Assembly: GCF_020216525.1 (NCBI RefSeq)
Contig: NZ_JAIWOY010000002.1
Location: 310,001-374,000, forward strand
Reading direction: 5' to 3'
DNA from: Nocardioides nematodiphilus
GTDB lineage: Bacteria > Actinomycetota > Actinomycetes > Propionibacteriales > Nocardioidaceae
DNA: 64,000 nucleotides
In this document: positions 52,981 to 61,425 of the stretch, one piece after another
How positions within the stretch are numbered: position 1 is the first letter of the stretch
How the letters are laid out: every line of letters begins with the position of its first letter
The notes under the pieces: generated by a model
What the model was told of the DNA's origin: nothing
Seen by the model: the letters and a program-made list of their open reading frames with translations, nothing else
Database searches by the model: none
Program-made: the position numbers and the translations under genes

Positions 52981-55124
52981 CCACCGCGGCCCTGCGAGCT
53001 CGAATCAGCTCTGGTGATCTCGGTGACGAAGCGTTTCGGGCCCTGAGCTTCATCGCCAGCTTGCTGAGCGGTGGCCGCCGCGACGTCTCGAACGCGCGAG
53101 ACCTACTCATTCGCATGCTCGATCTGCGAAGCCAGTTCGGGCCCAGTGAACCTGCATACGAAGCTCTGTTGCGTGAAGCGGGCCTCTTCGCCTACATCCG
53201 ATCCCCGGAGAACCTGCCAGTGGGAGACCTGTTGGCACTAGAAGCACATCGCCCGCTCGATTTTCCCGATCCCGACGTCATCTTTCACCCCGTCCAAGCT
53301 CGCGCTTATCGATATCTCTTGTCGGGACGTAGCGTTATCCTCAGTGCGCCAACGAGCTTCGGAAAAAGCTTGATCCTTGACGCAGTCCTCAGATCAGGAC
53401 GGTTCGACAACGTCGCCGTTGTGGTTCCGACGTTGGCTCTAATCGACGAGACTCGCCGGCGACTGATTCGCCTAGGCTCCGGGCACCGCGTGATCAGCCA
53501 TCCGAGTCAATCTCTCGGAGAACGCAATGTCCTGGTCATGACGCAAGAGCGTTTGCTTGAGGTCGAGCCGCTCCCACCACTGGACCTGTTCATGATCGAC
53601 GAGTTCTACAAGCTGTCGATCCCCGCGGGCCAGCCAGACCGCTCGGCCCTCTTGAACCATGCCCTACATCGACTCATGAAGACCGGTGCACCGTTCTACT
53701 TCGCCGGCCCCAACGTGCAGACCATCGCAGACGGCCTCCCAGAGCTTTTTGAAGCCGCATTCATTGCGACGGACTATGCGACTGTGGCGGTGGACATGGT
53801 TGTCCTTCCCCGGCCACGGCGGGAAGAGCGGATCGCTGCCCTCCTGAACCTATGCCAAGACCTTGAGGGTCCGACGCTGATCTACTGCTCGCGACCAGAA
53901 TCGGCGAGAAACGTTGCAGCAGCCCTGTTGGACGCTGGCCTTGGTCGCCAGGTCGCCGGGGCAACTGACGCCGCGGATTGGGTTGCGCGAGAATTTCACC
54001 CTGAGTGGCTCGTCGGCCGCGCGATGCGCCACGGCATCGGGATTCACCACGGAAAGTTGCCTCGCGCGCTGGCCCAGTATCAGGTTGACTCCTTCAACGA
54101 CGGGCGGCTCGACTGGCTTGTATGTACGTCGACGCTCATCGAGGGCGTAAACACAACAGCGAAGAACGTTGTCATCTACGACCACATCCTCAACGGGCGC
54201 GTGCTCGACTACTTCTCATTCGCCAACATCAAGGGACGCTCTGGGAGGATGCGCCGACACTTCGTCGGCAAGGTCTACGTCTTTCGCGATCCCCCGAGTG
54301 AGAATCTCCCCACGGTGGACATCCCGCTCTACTCTCAGAGCGACGACGTACCTGAAAGTCTCCTAATTCAACTCGACGATCAAGAGCTGACGGAGCGCTC
54401 ACGGGAGAGGCTAAGGGGCGTGCTCGATCAGGAGATCGTGCCAGTCGAGACATTGCAGATGAATGCCGGCATCGACCCCTCTCGGCAGATTGAGTTGGTT
54501 CGTCACGTCCGAAGTCTTTCTGCGTTCGGTCTACGCCAACTCGCTTGGACGGGTCTCCCGACGTACGACCAACTACAGGCAGCCAGCCAGCTGATCATCA
54601 ATTTCCTGAATCCGATCAGCGGTCGTCAGCATGGGGTTTCGAGTGCGAACCAGTTGACATTCCGAATGAACCTCGCTCGGAGTGTGGACGGCGACGTGCG
54701 ATCGCTTGTCGAACAAGAGCTCGTGAACCCGCGCTCTGAGTATGTCGATGATCCTGATGGGGCGGTGGAAGCGACTCTTGATTTTCTTCGCCACTGGCCG
54801 GGCTTCTTGTTCCCGAAGCTCCTCATCGCTGCACAGAATCTCGTAAATCCCACGCTGACAGAAGCGCACCTGAGGGCGGATTACTCTGTCTTCGCCGCGC
54901 AGTGCTTGAACCTTTTTCTTCCGGACCAAGTGGTCGTCTTGGAGGAGTACGGGTTTCCGGCACAGGCCGCAGAAAGCCTTATTCATCGGCTTCGTCCGTA
55001 CGATGACCTCGACTCGCTACTGGTGCGACTCGCTCAGGTTGACCCTGCCCTTGTGTCAGACACGTTCGAGCGGGAATTGCTCATCAGAGCCCAGGAAGGA
55101 CTTCGGCCAAGCGAGTCCGCGTAA
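52959..55124 (+). CDS. hamB: HamB, superfamily 2 helicase of the Hachiman system
   Basis: A 721-residue SF2 helicase. Motif I is SAPTSFGKS (residues 129-137), motif II MIDEFYK (Asp214-Glu215), motif V STLIEGVN (391-398) and motif VI GRSGRMRR (426-433); GIHHGKLPR precedes motif V. The C-terminal half (about 450-721) has no recognised domain. It is translationally coupled to hamA, giving the two-gene Hachiman module. HamB is thought to scan DNA and release HamA on sensing aberrant ends or intermediates. Its codon use is visibly less GC-rich than that of the chromosomal flanks. Confidence 0.9.
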   Translation: MATSDELTTAALRARISSGDLGDEAFRALSFIASLLSGGRRDVSNARDLLIRMLDLRSQFGPSEPAYEALLREAGLFAYIRSPENLPVGDLLALEAHRPLDFPDPDVIFHPVQARAYRYLLSGRSVILSAPTSFGKSLILDAVLRSGRFDNVAVVVPTLALIDETRRRLIRLGSGHRVISHPSQSLGERNVLVMTQERLLEVEPLPPLDLFMIDEFYKLSIPAGQPDRSALLNHALHRLMKTGAPFYFAGPNVQTIADGLPELFEAAFIATDYATVAVDMVVLPRPRREERIAALLNLCQDLEGPTLIYCSRPESARNVAAALLDAGLGRQVAGATDAADWVAREFHPEWLVGRAMRHGIGIHHGKLPRALAQYQVDSFNDGRLDWLVCTSTLIEGVNTTAKNVVIYDHILNGRVLDYFSFANIKGRSGRMRRHFVGKVYVFRDPPSENLPTVDIPLYSQSDDVPESLLIQLDDQELTERSRERLRGVLDQEIVPVETLQMNAGIDPSRQIELVRHVRSLSAFGLRQLAWTGLPTYDQLQAASQLIINFLNPISGRQHGVSSANQLTFRMNLARSVDGDVRSLVEQELVNPRSEYVDDPDGAVEATLDFLRHWPGFLFPKLLIAAQNLVNPTLTEAHLRADYSVFAAQCLNLFLPDQVVVLEEYGFPAQAAESLIHRLRPYDDLDSLLVRLAQVDPALVSDTFERELLIRAQEGLRPSESA

Positions 55125-55260
55125 GCGTGGCTCAAGTGTTGCGCGCTCCGCGTAAGCGGGTCGCGACGAACGGGCCGCGCCGACGTACGCCCGAACGTCT
55201 GCAGTCGGTACAGAGATCCGTCGCCGAGCGGCCCTTGAACGACCACCGCGTTGCCGTCAG

Positions 55261-56160
55261 CTAGACGAAACGGCGGAACGCGACGCTCGGGACATCCGCG
55301 ATGACCAGGTCATCGCGGCCGTAGAAATCGGTACAGACGAAGTTGTGGTACGCAGCGGTCCACTCGTACTTCGCGTGCACGTCCGGAGAGCCTGCAGTGG
55401 CCTCGAGCGCCTCCACGACTCGCTGCCGGTGTGAAGTGAGTCCTGAGTCCGTAACCCCTGGCCGCGCCCATTCGTCTTCGTTCGCTGCGGGGAGGTAGTT
55501 GACGAAGACACGGTCGTCGGCGTCGACCAGCAGGAACGTCGCATAGGCCGAGTCGATCGGATTGGCGTAGCCGCCGTTAACGATCTCGGCCCGAGCGATC
55601 TGGACGTTGATGTCGTCCAGCAGCACCCGAGGATTTATCGCCTCACGCTCTTCCATCACCACCGCCTGCAGGTGCGCGGGACCAGTCACGAAGGAGTGAT
55701 CGGCGTAGGCGTCGCCCACCGCGATCCCACCGCGCAGATAGCGGCCGCGGATCGACATGTTCAGCTGATAACAGGCCACACTGAACACCTTGTAGAACAA
55801 GCCGAAGTCGTCCTCGTGGACGCGCGGATCACACGGCGCCACAATGACGACATTGTCACTGAAATACAGGGTCCGCTGCGACTCCGAGTCCCAGCCAGCA
55901 GACTCGTCATGAAGCATCCACCGAAGTTCGTCATACGCCTCGAGGTCGCAGCGCAGGTCGGCGTCCGTCATCGCTCGAAGGCGCGCCGAGGTGCCAAGCT
56001 CGTCGAGGTACACGACGAAGGACGCTCGCATCACCGGGTTGCCGGCGTCATCCCGATACAGCGCCCGCCCCTCCTCCTTGCGCTTCTGCCTGGCCCTCTG
56101 CGCTCGCGCCCGACGGTTCTCGCCGTCCCTCATGATCTTGTCGACTAGCTTGCGATCCAT
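55261..56160 (-). CDS. Unrecognised protein with nucleotidyl-cyclase-like motifs, in the defence island
   Basis: A 299-residue soluble protein. After a basic helical N-terminus (residues 1-35) come elements that look like a class III cyclase/GGDEF-type palm fold: FVVYLDELG (Asp53), YFSDNVVIVAP (Asp102), YLRGGIAVGDAY (residues 142-152) and VTGPAHLQAVVMEEREAINPRVLLDD. In cyclases two Asp at comparable places bind the metal ions. I do not recognise the family and assign no function. It is convergent with hamB (136 bp between stops) and adjacent to an IS110 transposon. Whether it acts with Hachiman or is an independent passenger is unknown. Confidence 0.6.
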   Translation of the reverse strand: MDRKLVDKIMRDGENRRARAQRARQKRKEEGRALYRDDAGNPVMRASFVVYLDELGTSARLRAMTDADLRCDLEAYDELRWMLHDESAGWDSESQRTLYFSDNVVIVAPCDPRVHEDDFGLFYKVFSVACYQLNMSIRGRYLRGGIAVGDAYADHSFVTGPAHLQAVVMEEREAINPRVLLDDINVQIARAEIVNGGYANPIDSAYATFLLVDADDRVFVNYLPAANEDEWARPGVTDSGLTSHRQRVVEALEATAGSPDVHAKYEWTAAYHNFVCTDFYGRDDLVIADVPSVAFRRFV

Positions 56161-56426
56161 CGATCCTCCACGACCCTCGTTTCACGGCAGCGACCAGGCG
56201 TTCTGTCCGTCATTCCCGGCTGGCTCGGTCCGGCCAGTTACCACCCTAGAGATCGTCCAATTAGTAGCCTCGACGGCATCGGGGAGACTGAGCACGCCAA
56301 CTCGATCGCCAGTTGCAGCCGCTCAGCAGCCGAAGACGTGATAGCGAAGGCCAACTACTCGCCACGACGGGACGTGCCGCCGTGAACAGGCTTACCAACC
56401 GGCTTCATACCGGCTCCCTTCTGTTG

Positions 56427-57593
56427 TCAACCGGTCGGGCGTAGCGTCTCGTGTGCGGGTCCGGGAAGTGGCTGATCCGAAGTGTCGATGTGCGGGGGCA
56501 GGTCGACCGCGCTGGATTCTTGAGACGCCCCGCGGTGCCCTCCCGGACCCGTCCCAGCTGCGCGTCGGGCATCGTCGAGGAGTTGGTGGTAGATCGCATC
56601 GGAGATCCGCCGCTTCAGGCACCGGATGGCCTCCAGGGACTTCTTGCCTTCGGCGCGCTTGCGTCGGTCGTAGACCCGGCCGTCGGTGTCGAGGCGGATC
56701 TGGCTGATCGCGGCGATGTGGATCATGTGGTTGGCGCGTCGGTTGCCGGCTCGTGAGAGTCGGTGGCGATTCTGCTCACCCGAGGATGCGTCGAGGGGTG
56801 CGGTGCCGGTCCAGGAGGCGAACCGGTTGCGGTCGGCGAACCGGGAGATGTCGCCGACGTCGGCCAGGATCCGGGCGGCGACCACGGGGCCCACGCCGTG
56901 GATGTCCATGAGCCGTGAGCCACGGGCGAGCACGATCGCCTTGAGTTCGGCGGTGGCCTTCTTGATCTTGGTCTCGACCGCGACCAGCTCGGCGAGCTCC
57001 TCGGCGGCGATCCGACGGCGGGTCTTGCCGGCGATGTCACGCGGGCGGACCGAGGCGATCATGGCCTTGGCTTGGCCGGTGGTGAGGTCGCGTTTCGCCT
57101 GGCCAGGCAGCAGTTCGGCCAACAGGGCCTGGAGTCGGTCGACGGTCTGGATGCGACGCCTGGTGAGGGCTTCGCGGCGGTCGCACAGCATCCGTAGTGC
57201 TTCGAGTTCACCGTCGAGCTGGAGCACCCGCAACGTCTTGGTGCGGACGGCGACAGCTGCCACGGCGTGGGCGTCGTGGGCGTCGGTCTTGCGGTTGTGG
57301 CCGGTGTCGAAGAGCCGGACGCGGGCGGCGAGCTTGGCGGGCACGTCCACGACGTGTTCGCCGTCTTCGAGGAGGCGCTGCGCGAGCGGTCGGCCGGCGC
57401 CGTTGCTGCCTTCGACGGCCCAGACCCGCTCCGGCCAGCTGGTCGCGTACTTGCGCATCGCTGCGTAGCCGGCCTTGTCGGTGGTGAATCGGCCTGAGCC
57501 GAGCAGTTGCTCGTGTTGGTCGACGACCTCGATGGTGGCTGACAGCTTGTGGGGATCGACCCCGATGATGACGTGCTCGACGTGTTGAGTCAT
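56427..57593 (-). CDS. IS110-family transposase (DEDD/RuvC-like plus Tnp_20 domain)
   Basis: A 388-residue protein with the N-terminal DEDD domain, GVDPHKLSAT (Asp13), WAVEGSNG (Glu61) and KTDAHDAHAVA (Asp104, Asp107), and the C-terminal Tnp_20 domain LMDIHGVGPVVAARILADVGDISRF...FASWTGTAPLDASSG. All key residues are present and the frame is intact, so it may be active. IS110 recombinases use an element-encoded bridge RNA to pair donor and target DNA. Confidence 0.95.
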   Translation of the reverse strand: MTQHVEHVIIGVDPHKLSATIEVVDQHEQLLGSGRFTTDKAGYAAMRKYATSWPERVWAVEGSNGAGRPLAQRLLEDGEHVVDVPAKLAARVRLFDTGHNRKTDAHDAHAVAAVAVRTKTLRVLQLDGELEALRMLCDRREALTRRRIQTVDRLQALLAELLPGQAKRDLTTGQAKAMIASVRPRDIAGKTRRRIAAEELAELVAVETKIKKATAELKAIVLARGSRLMDIHGVGPVVAARILADVGDISRFADRNRFASWTGTAPLDASSGEQNRHRLSRAGNRRANHMIHIAAISQIRLDTDGRVYDRRKRAEGKKSLEAIRCLKRRISDAIYHQLLDDARRAAGTGPGGHRGASQESSAVDLPPHIDTSDQPLPGPAHETLRPTG

Positions 57594-57619
57594 GTGCTGC
57601 TCCCTGCGCTCGTTCCGAT

Positions 57620-57770
57620 GTGGACGGCGAGGTGGGCAGTGCTACTACGAGCTGGGCAGTCCCTTCTTGAGCCACGCCTCGTCACGGTGATCGACGGGCC
57701 GCAGACCGATAGTGAGCCACACCAGACCAGCCGGTGGGCAGCCGCATAGAGAGCTGCCCGCCGATCACCT
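57620..57770 (-). ncRNA. Candidate IS110 bridge RNA region
   Basis: The non-coding stretch upstream of the transposase start (minus strand) contains a stem-loop with arms GGGCAGC at 57736-57742 and GCTGCCC at 57753-57759 (10-nt loop, extended by flanking G-C pairs) and two GGGCAGT repeats near 57640-57665. IS110-group elements encode their bridge RNA at this place. I infer the RNA from position and pairing only; no boundaries or guide loops are assigned. Confidence 0.35.
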
Positions 57771-57876
57771 GAACCGAGTCTGGCCGGACGTCGGTCCTAC
57801 GAGAATCGTCTAGTAGCCGCGTACCGTCCGGGTCGCGCCACAAAGCCGCGACAAGGCGACCGCGATAGCCCGCCCC

Positions 57877-58911
57877 TCAACTGGCGTCTCCAGCGGACTG
57901 CCCCGCTACGCGCGCAGCCTTCCATAGCTCAGCGAGTTCTGGTGACAGCGAGTAGGAGGCGAATCCGCCAGGCAACCATGTGATATCCCAAGGCGCTGCA
58001 ATCTGCGCGAAGCCGTACTTCTGATTCTTTAGCATCATCGTAAGACCGGCGAGTTGCCCGCGGAACTGCCCCGTTGTCAAACCCGCACTTTCCATCACAT
58101 CTGCCGCAGAGACCGATTCCCCGTCTGCCGCGGCGAGAAGATCAAGAAGGGCGAGGGTCGTGGGGTTTCCGAGTGCGACCAGATTTCTCATAGCTGGCAA
58201 GTCCCATGCAACTGACACCATCACGGAGTCGGGTTGCGCGACCTGCGTGCCGCCAGAGTCGAACGTAATTCGGAATTCTTCGAGCGTCGGAATCGGGAAG
58301 AAACGAGAGAACGACACAGCGTGGGATCCGTCGGGAAACTCATATGGCACAAATTTGATGAGCGATACATCGACGCCTCGCTCCTTCAGCCAAACCGTGG
58401 TTGATGTCACCGCCGGAGGAAATGAGCTGGCAATCATCACGACTCGGGGGTTCTTGAGCGTAGCACTCGTTACCAGATACTGGGTCTCCATCGTGTCAAT
58501 AAAGGCCTCGATCTCGACAGTGACTCCAAATGTTTTCTGCCTGGAAACGTATAGTTGCGCAACCTGTTCAACGCTTAGAGCCGCGACCATTGCGGCGTAG
58601 TTCAGCGCTTGCATGTGAACCGTGTGCGGTGCATGCCCCCGCTTGAGTTCTGCCACAATCAACCTGCCGTCGGGACCCAAGGCCAGCACGTCCAAGCGGT
58701 CTTTAACGGAGGTGCCGGCCGAGCTTTGCCATGTGCCTACTTCAGAGGCGATAACCATGGCACCTTCTCCAAGAATCTGAGGATGCGCTAGCACCCATTC
58801 TTGGAGATCACGCTCGGTGTACTGCATCTTCGCGAGTTCGGTGGCGGGCAACGCCGTGGCCGACTTCTTATGGGTGGGGTCGATCGTGAACATGAGTTCT
58901 TCAGCCGTCAT
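57877..58911 (-). CDS. NucS/DUF91-like PD-(D/E)XK nuclease
   Basis: A 344-residue protein from an ATG with AGGTGG 6 nt upstream (a second in-frame ATG lies at 58926). The nuclease core is visible: ERDLQEWVLAHPQILGEG, DRLDVLALGPDGRLIVAELKRGHAP with Asp74 and Glu88-x-Lys90, then QALNYAAM with Gln101. The C-terminal region (about 250-340) looks like a winged helix. Such proteins cleave branched or mismatched DNA or act in defence. It lies at the right edge of the island, after the IS110 element. Confidence 0.75.
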   Translation of the reverse strand: MTAEELMFTIDPTHKKSATALPATELAKMQYTERDLQEWVLAHPQILGEGAMVIASEVGTWQSSAGTSVKDRLDVLALGPDGRLIVAELKRGHAPHTVHMQALNYAAMVAALSVEQVAQLYVSRQKTFGVTVEIEAFIDTMETQYLVTSATLKNPRVVMIASSFPPAVTSTTVWLKERGVDVSLIKFVPYEFPDGSHAVSFSRFFPIPTLEEFRITFDSGGTQVAQPDSVMVSVAWDLPAMRNLVALGNPTTLALLDLLAAADGESVSAADVMESAGLTTGQFRGQLAGLTMMLKNQKYGFAQIAAPWDITWLPGGFASYSLSPELAELWKAARVAGQSAGDAS

Positions 58912-59002
58912 GCGTGTCCACCTCATAGTTTGACGAGGACGTGTCGTCGTCCCGCGTTAGAGGTCAAGTGTCTCCTCTCAGAGGGTTCGCCGCAGTGGAA
59001 TC

Positions 59003-59024
59003 GCTGCCACCCCGCGGTGGCAGC
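59003..59024. terminator. Hairpin after the GGDEF gene
   Basis: A perfect 9-bp stem GCTGCCACC / GGTGGCAGC with a 4-nt loop, 145 nt downstream of the GGDEF gene on the minus strand. It also marks the boundary between island and chromosome. The rest of the 258-bp gap 58912-59169 shows no gene. Confidence 0.55.
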
Positions 59025-59169
59025 CACGGAGACGCCCTAACATCGTCGGCGCTAGTGCGCCGAGATGCGGATGTACCCAATACGGGGCATACAGTCAGAT
59101 CGCCCCGAATCTGCTCGATCGCCGCGTCAATCCGCCGCGAATGACGCTCACGTCGGGCAACGCGATTCC

Positions 59170-61299
59170 TCAGCCCGATGCGGACGCACCCTCTGCCTTG
59201 ACGACCGACTCATCGAAGTAGACGCCGCGACCGTAGTCGAAGCCGAGGGGCGCGATGGAGCGCCACTGCTCGGCGGTCTCGATGCCGTTGGCACAGATCT
59301 TGATGCCGCGCTCGTGGGCCCAGCGGATGGTCGCCCGCATCACCGCGTCCTGGTCCTCCTCGGGGAGGATCGCCAGGGCGCGGCGGTCCAGCGTGATGGC
59401 GTCGGCACGCACCCCGGCCAGGCGCTCGGCGTCGAAGAAGCTGTTGCCCCAGTCCCCGATGGCGATACGGGCGCCACGGGTCTTCAGGGCCTCGATGACC
59501 GCGGCGATCTCCTCGGGGATGTCGAGGTCGCTGCCGTGCTCGAGCTCGATGACGATGCCGTGCAGGTCCCCCACGAGCGCCGCCTGGATGACCGTGCTGC
59601 CGAGCGCGCGCAGGCTGAGGCTGATGGAGAGGTAGCCGGCCGGTGAGCGCCGGCGCAGCGCGGCGCGCAGCGCCGAGGCCTCGAGCTCGTGGCCGTAGCC
59701 GTCGCGGTGCGCCTGGTTGAAGATCGAGGCGAGGCTGCCGTCGGGGAAGCGCTTGACCGCCTGCTGGCCCACCTCGAGACCGGTCTCCAGGTCGACGATC
59801 GGCTGCAGCGCGATCTGGACCGGCGGCAGCGCGTCGGCGCCGCAGCGGCTGTCGGCCACGCGGCTGCATCGGCGGCCCGCTCGCTTCGCCTCGTAGAGCG
59901 CACCGTCGGCCAGAGCCACCAGCATGTCGGGGTCGAGGTCGCTGTGCGCCACCGCGATGCCCGCGGAGAAGCTCTGCCCGTCGGGGGTCAGCTCCTGCAT
60001 CGCCTCGAGCCGTACGGCGGCCTGTTCGGCGTCCAGGCCGGGCAGGATCAGTCCGAACTCCTCGCCGCCGTAGCGGGCGATCATCTCGTCGGGCCCGAGG
60101 ACCTCGCACCAGGCGGCGACGGCCTCGCGCAGCAGCCGGTCGCCGACCTGGTGCCCGAACTTGTCGTTGAAGCGCTTGAAGTGGTCGAGGTCGAGGATCG
60201 CGATGCTCAGCGGGCTGCCCTCCTCGCGGGCGTTCTGCATGGCCCGGCCGAGCTCGTGGTCCCAGGTACGGCGGTTGGGAATGCCGGTGAGGGCGTCGTT
60301 GCGCGCGAGGGCGGAGAGCCGGACGGCCTGGACCTCCACGGTCCGCAGCAGCATCGCCATGCGCAACAGGACCAGGACCGCCAGGAGCATCGAGCCCACG
60401 GAGACGAGCTGCCACGGGACCTCGCGGCGCACCAGGGCGTCGACGAACAGCGTCAGCCCGGGAAGCAGCAGGCCGCAGCCGAGCACGACCATCCGCACGC
60501 GGGCGGAGATCAGCTGCCGCTCGTGGCCTTGCGGCCGGTCGATCCGGGCGGCCGAGCGGGTGCACGCCGCGGCCGCGATGGCGAGGTAGCCGAGCAGCCA
60601 CAACAGGTCCATCCAGACTGGCGTCACCGCCTCGGGGTCCGTCATGGCCACGACGTTCCACACGACGTCAGCGCCCAGGGTCGCGAGGAGGGCCACCACC
60701 AGCAGCCGGAAGGCCCTCGACCCGGCTCCCACGGTCGTCCACACGCTGAGCAGCACGCCGAGGAGCAGCACGTCGGCCGCCGGGTAGGTAGAGGCCACGA
60801 CGCGACCCGGCACGCTCAGCGTCGAGTCGGCAGCGATGGGCGCGATGACGAACGTCGCCACCACGATGCCGGAGCCGACGGTCACGATGGCTGCCTCCAG
60901 CAGCGGGGTCGCGTCCGTACGCAGGCTCGGCGGACGCACCAGACGCAGGAAGCCCACGGCCAGGACCAGGTAGGAGCCGAGATAGACCGCGTCGCTCGGG
61001 ACCGGGTAGAAGCTGACGTGCAACACGTGCTGCTCGATCGAGAAGACGCCGTCCCCGACGACCATTCCCCCGATGCCGGCGAGGACGAGCATCCACCGGG
61101 ACCGTACGCGCGCACGCAGACGCGACGCTCCCCAGACCCCGACGCCGATGCAGGCCGCGGCGTACAGCTCGTAGGCCCAGGCCCGGACACTCCCCGACGG
61201 GGCCAGGGGGTACGCGCACCACAGCACCGCGAGAGCCAGCACGGCCCGCATCGGTCCGGACAGCGGTCGCCCGGCACGTCGACGGCGGAGGTACGGCAT
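59170..61299 (-). CDS. Membrane GGDEF protein with a degenerate EAL domain
   Basis: A 709-residue protein from the ATG at 61299 (GAGG 6 nt upstream; an ATG two codons earlier and longer starts are possible). Seven to nine N-terminal membrane helices (to about residue 300) precede a GGDEF domain with intact YGGEEF; the I-site RxxD is absent (LGPD). The EAL-like domain has lost its key residues: EAL reads QAV (GQQAVKRF), the DDFG motif reads GDWGNSF, and AEGVET reads ANGIET. It is likely an active diguanylate cyclase whose EAL part only binds or regulates. Confidence 0.88.
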   Translation of the reverse strand: MPYLRRRRAGRPLSGPMRAVLALAVLWCAYPLAPSGSVRAWAYELYAAACIGVGVWGASRLRARVRSRWMLVLAGIGGMVVGDGVFSIEQHVLHVSFYPVPSDAVYLGSYLVLAVGFLRLVRPPSLRTDATPLLEAAIVTVGSGIVVATFVIAPIAADSTLSVPGRVVASTYPAADVLLLGVLLSVWTTVGAGSRAFRLLVVALLATLGADVVWNVVAMTDPEAVTPVWMDLLWLLGYLAIAAAACTRSAARIDRPQGHERQLISARVRMVVLGCGLLLPGLTLFVDALVRREVPWQLVSVGSMLLAVLVLLRMAMLLRTVEVQAVRLSALARNDALTGIPNRRTWDHELGRAMQNAREEGSPLSIAILDLDHFKRFNDKFGHQVGDRLLREAVAAWCEVLGPDEMIARYGGEEFGLILPGLDAEQAAVRLEAMQELTPDGQSFSAGIAVAHSDLDPDMLVALADGALYEAKRAGRRCSRVADSRCGADALPPVQIALQPIVDLETGLEVGQQAVKRFPDGSLASIFNQAHRDGYGHELEASALRAALRRRSPAGYLSISLSLRALGSTVIQAALVGDLHGIVIELEHGSDLDIPEEIAAVIEALKTRGARIAIGDWGNSFFDAERLAGVRADAITLDRRALAILPEEDQDAVMRATIRWAHERGIKICANGIETAEQWRSIAPLGFDYGRGVYFDESVVKAEGASASG

Positions 61300-61425
61300 C
61301 TTCATCCTCGAGGTCGGCCAGGGTGGCGGTGAGCTGACACGACGCTCAGGTCGCGTCAGTCCGGCGACGGCTCCGATGATCCGTTGGTAGCCCATCGGCA
61401 CGACGACGGACGGTCTGAGCCTCTT

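Larger units (their letters stand above)
56400..57800 (-). mobile_element. IS110-family insertion sequence (boundaries approximate)
   Basis: Defined by an intact IS110 transposase plus flanking non-coding DNA. IS110 elements have no or only short terminal repeats and insert at short specific targets, so the ends cannot be fixed from one copy; the true element may run from about 56350 to 57870. It separates the cyclase-like gene from the PD-(D/E)XK nuclease gene and marks the island as mobile-element associated. Confidence 0.8.
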
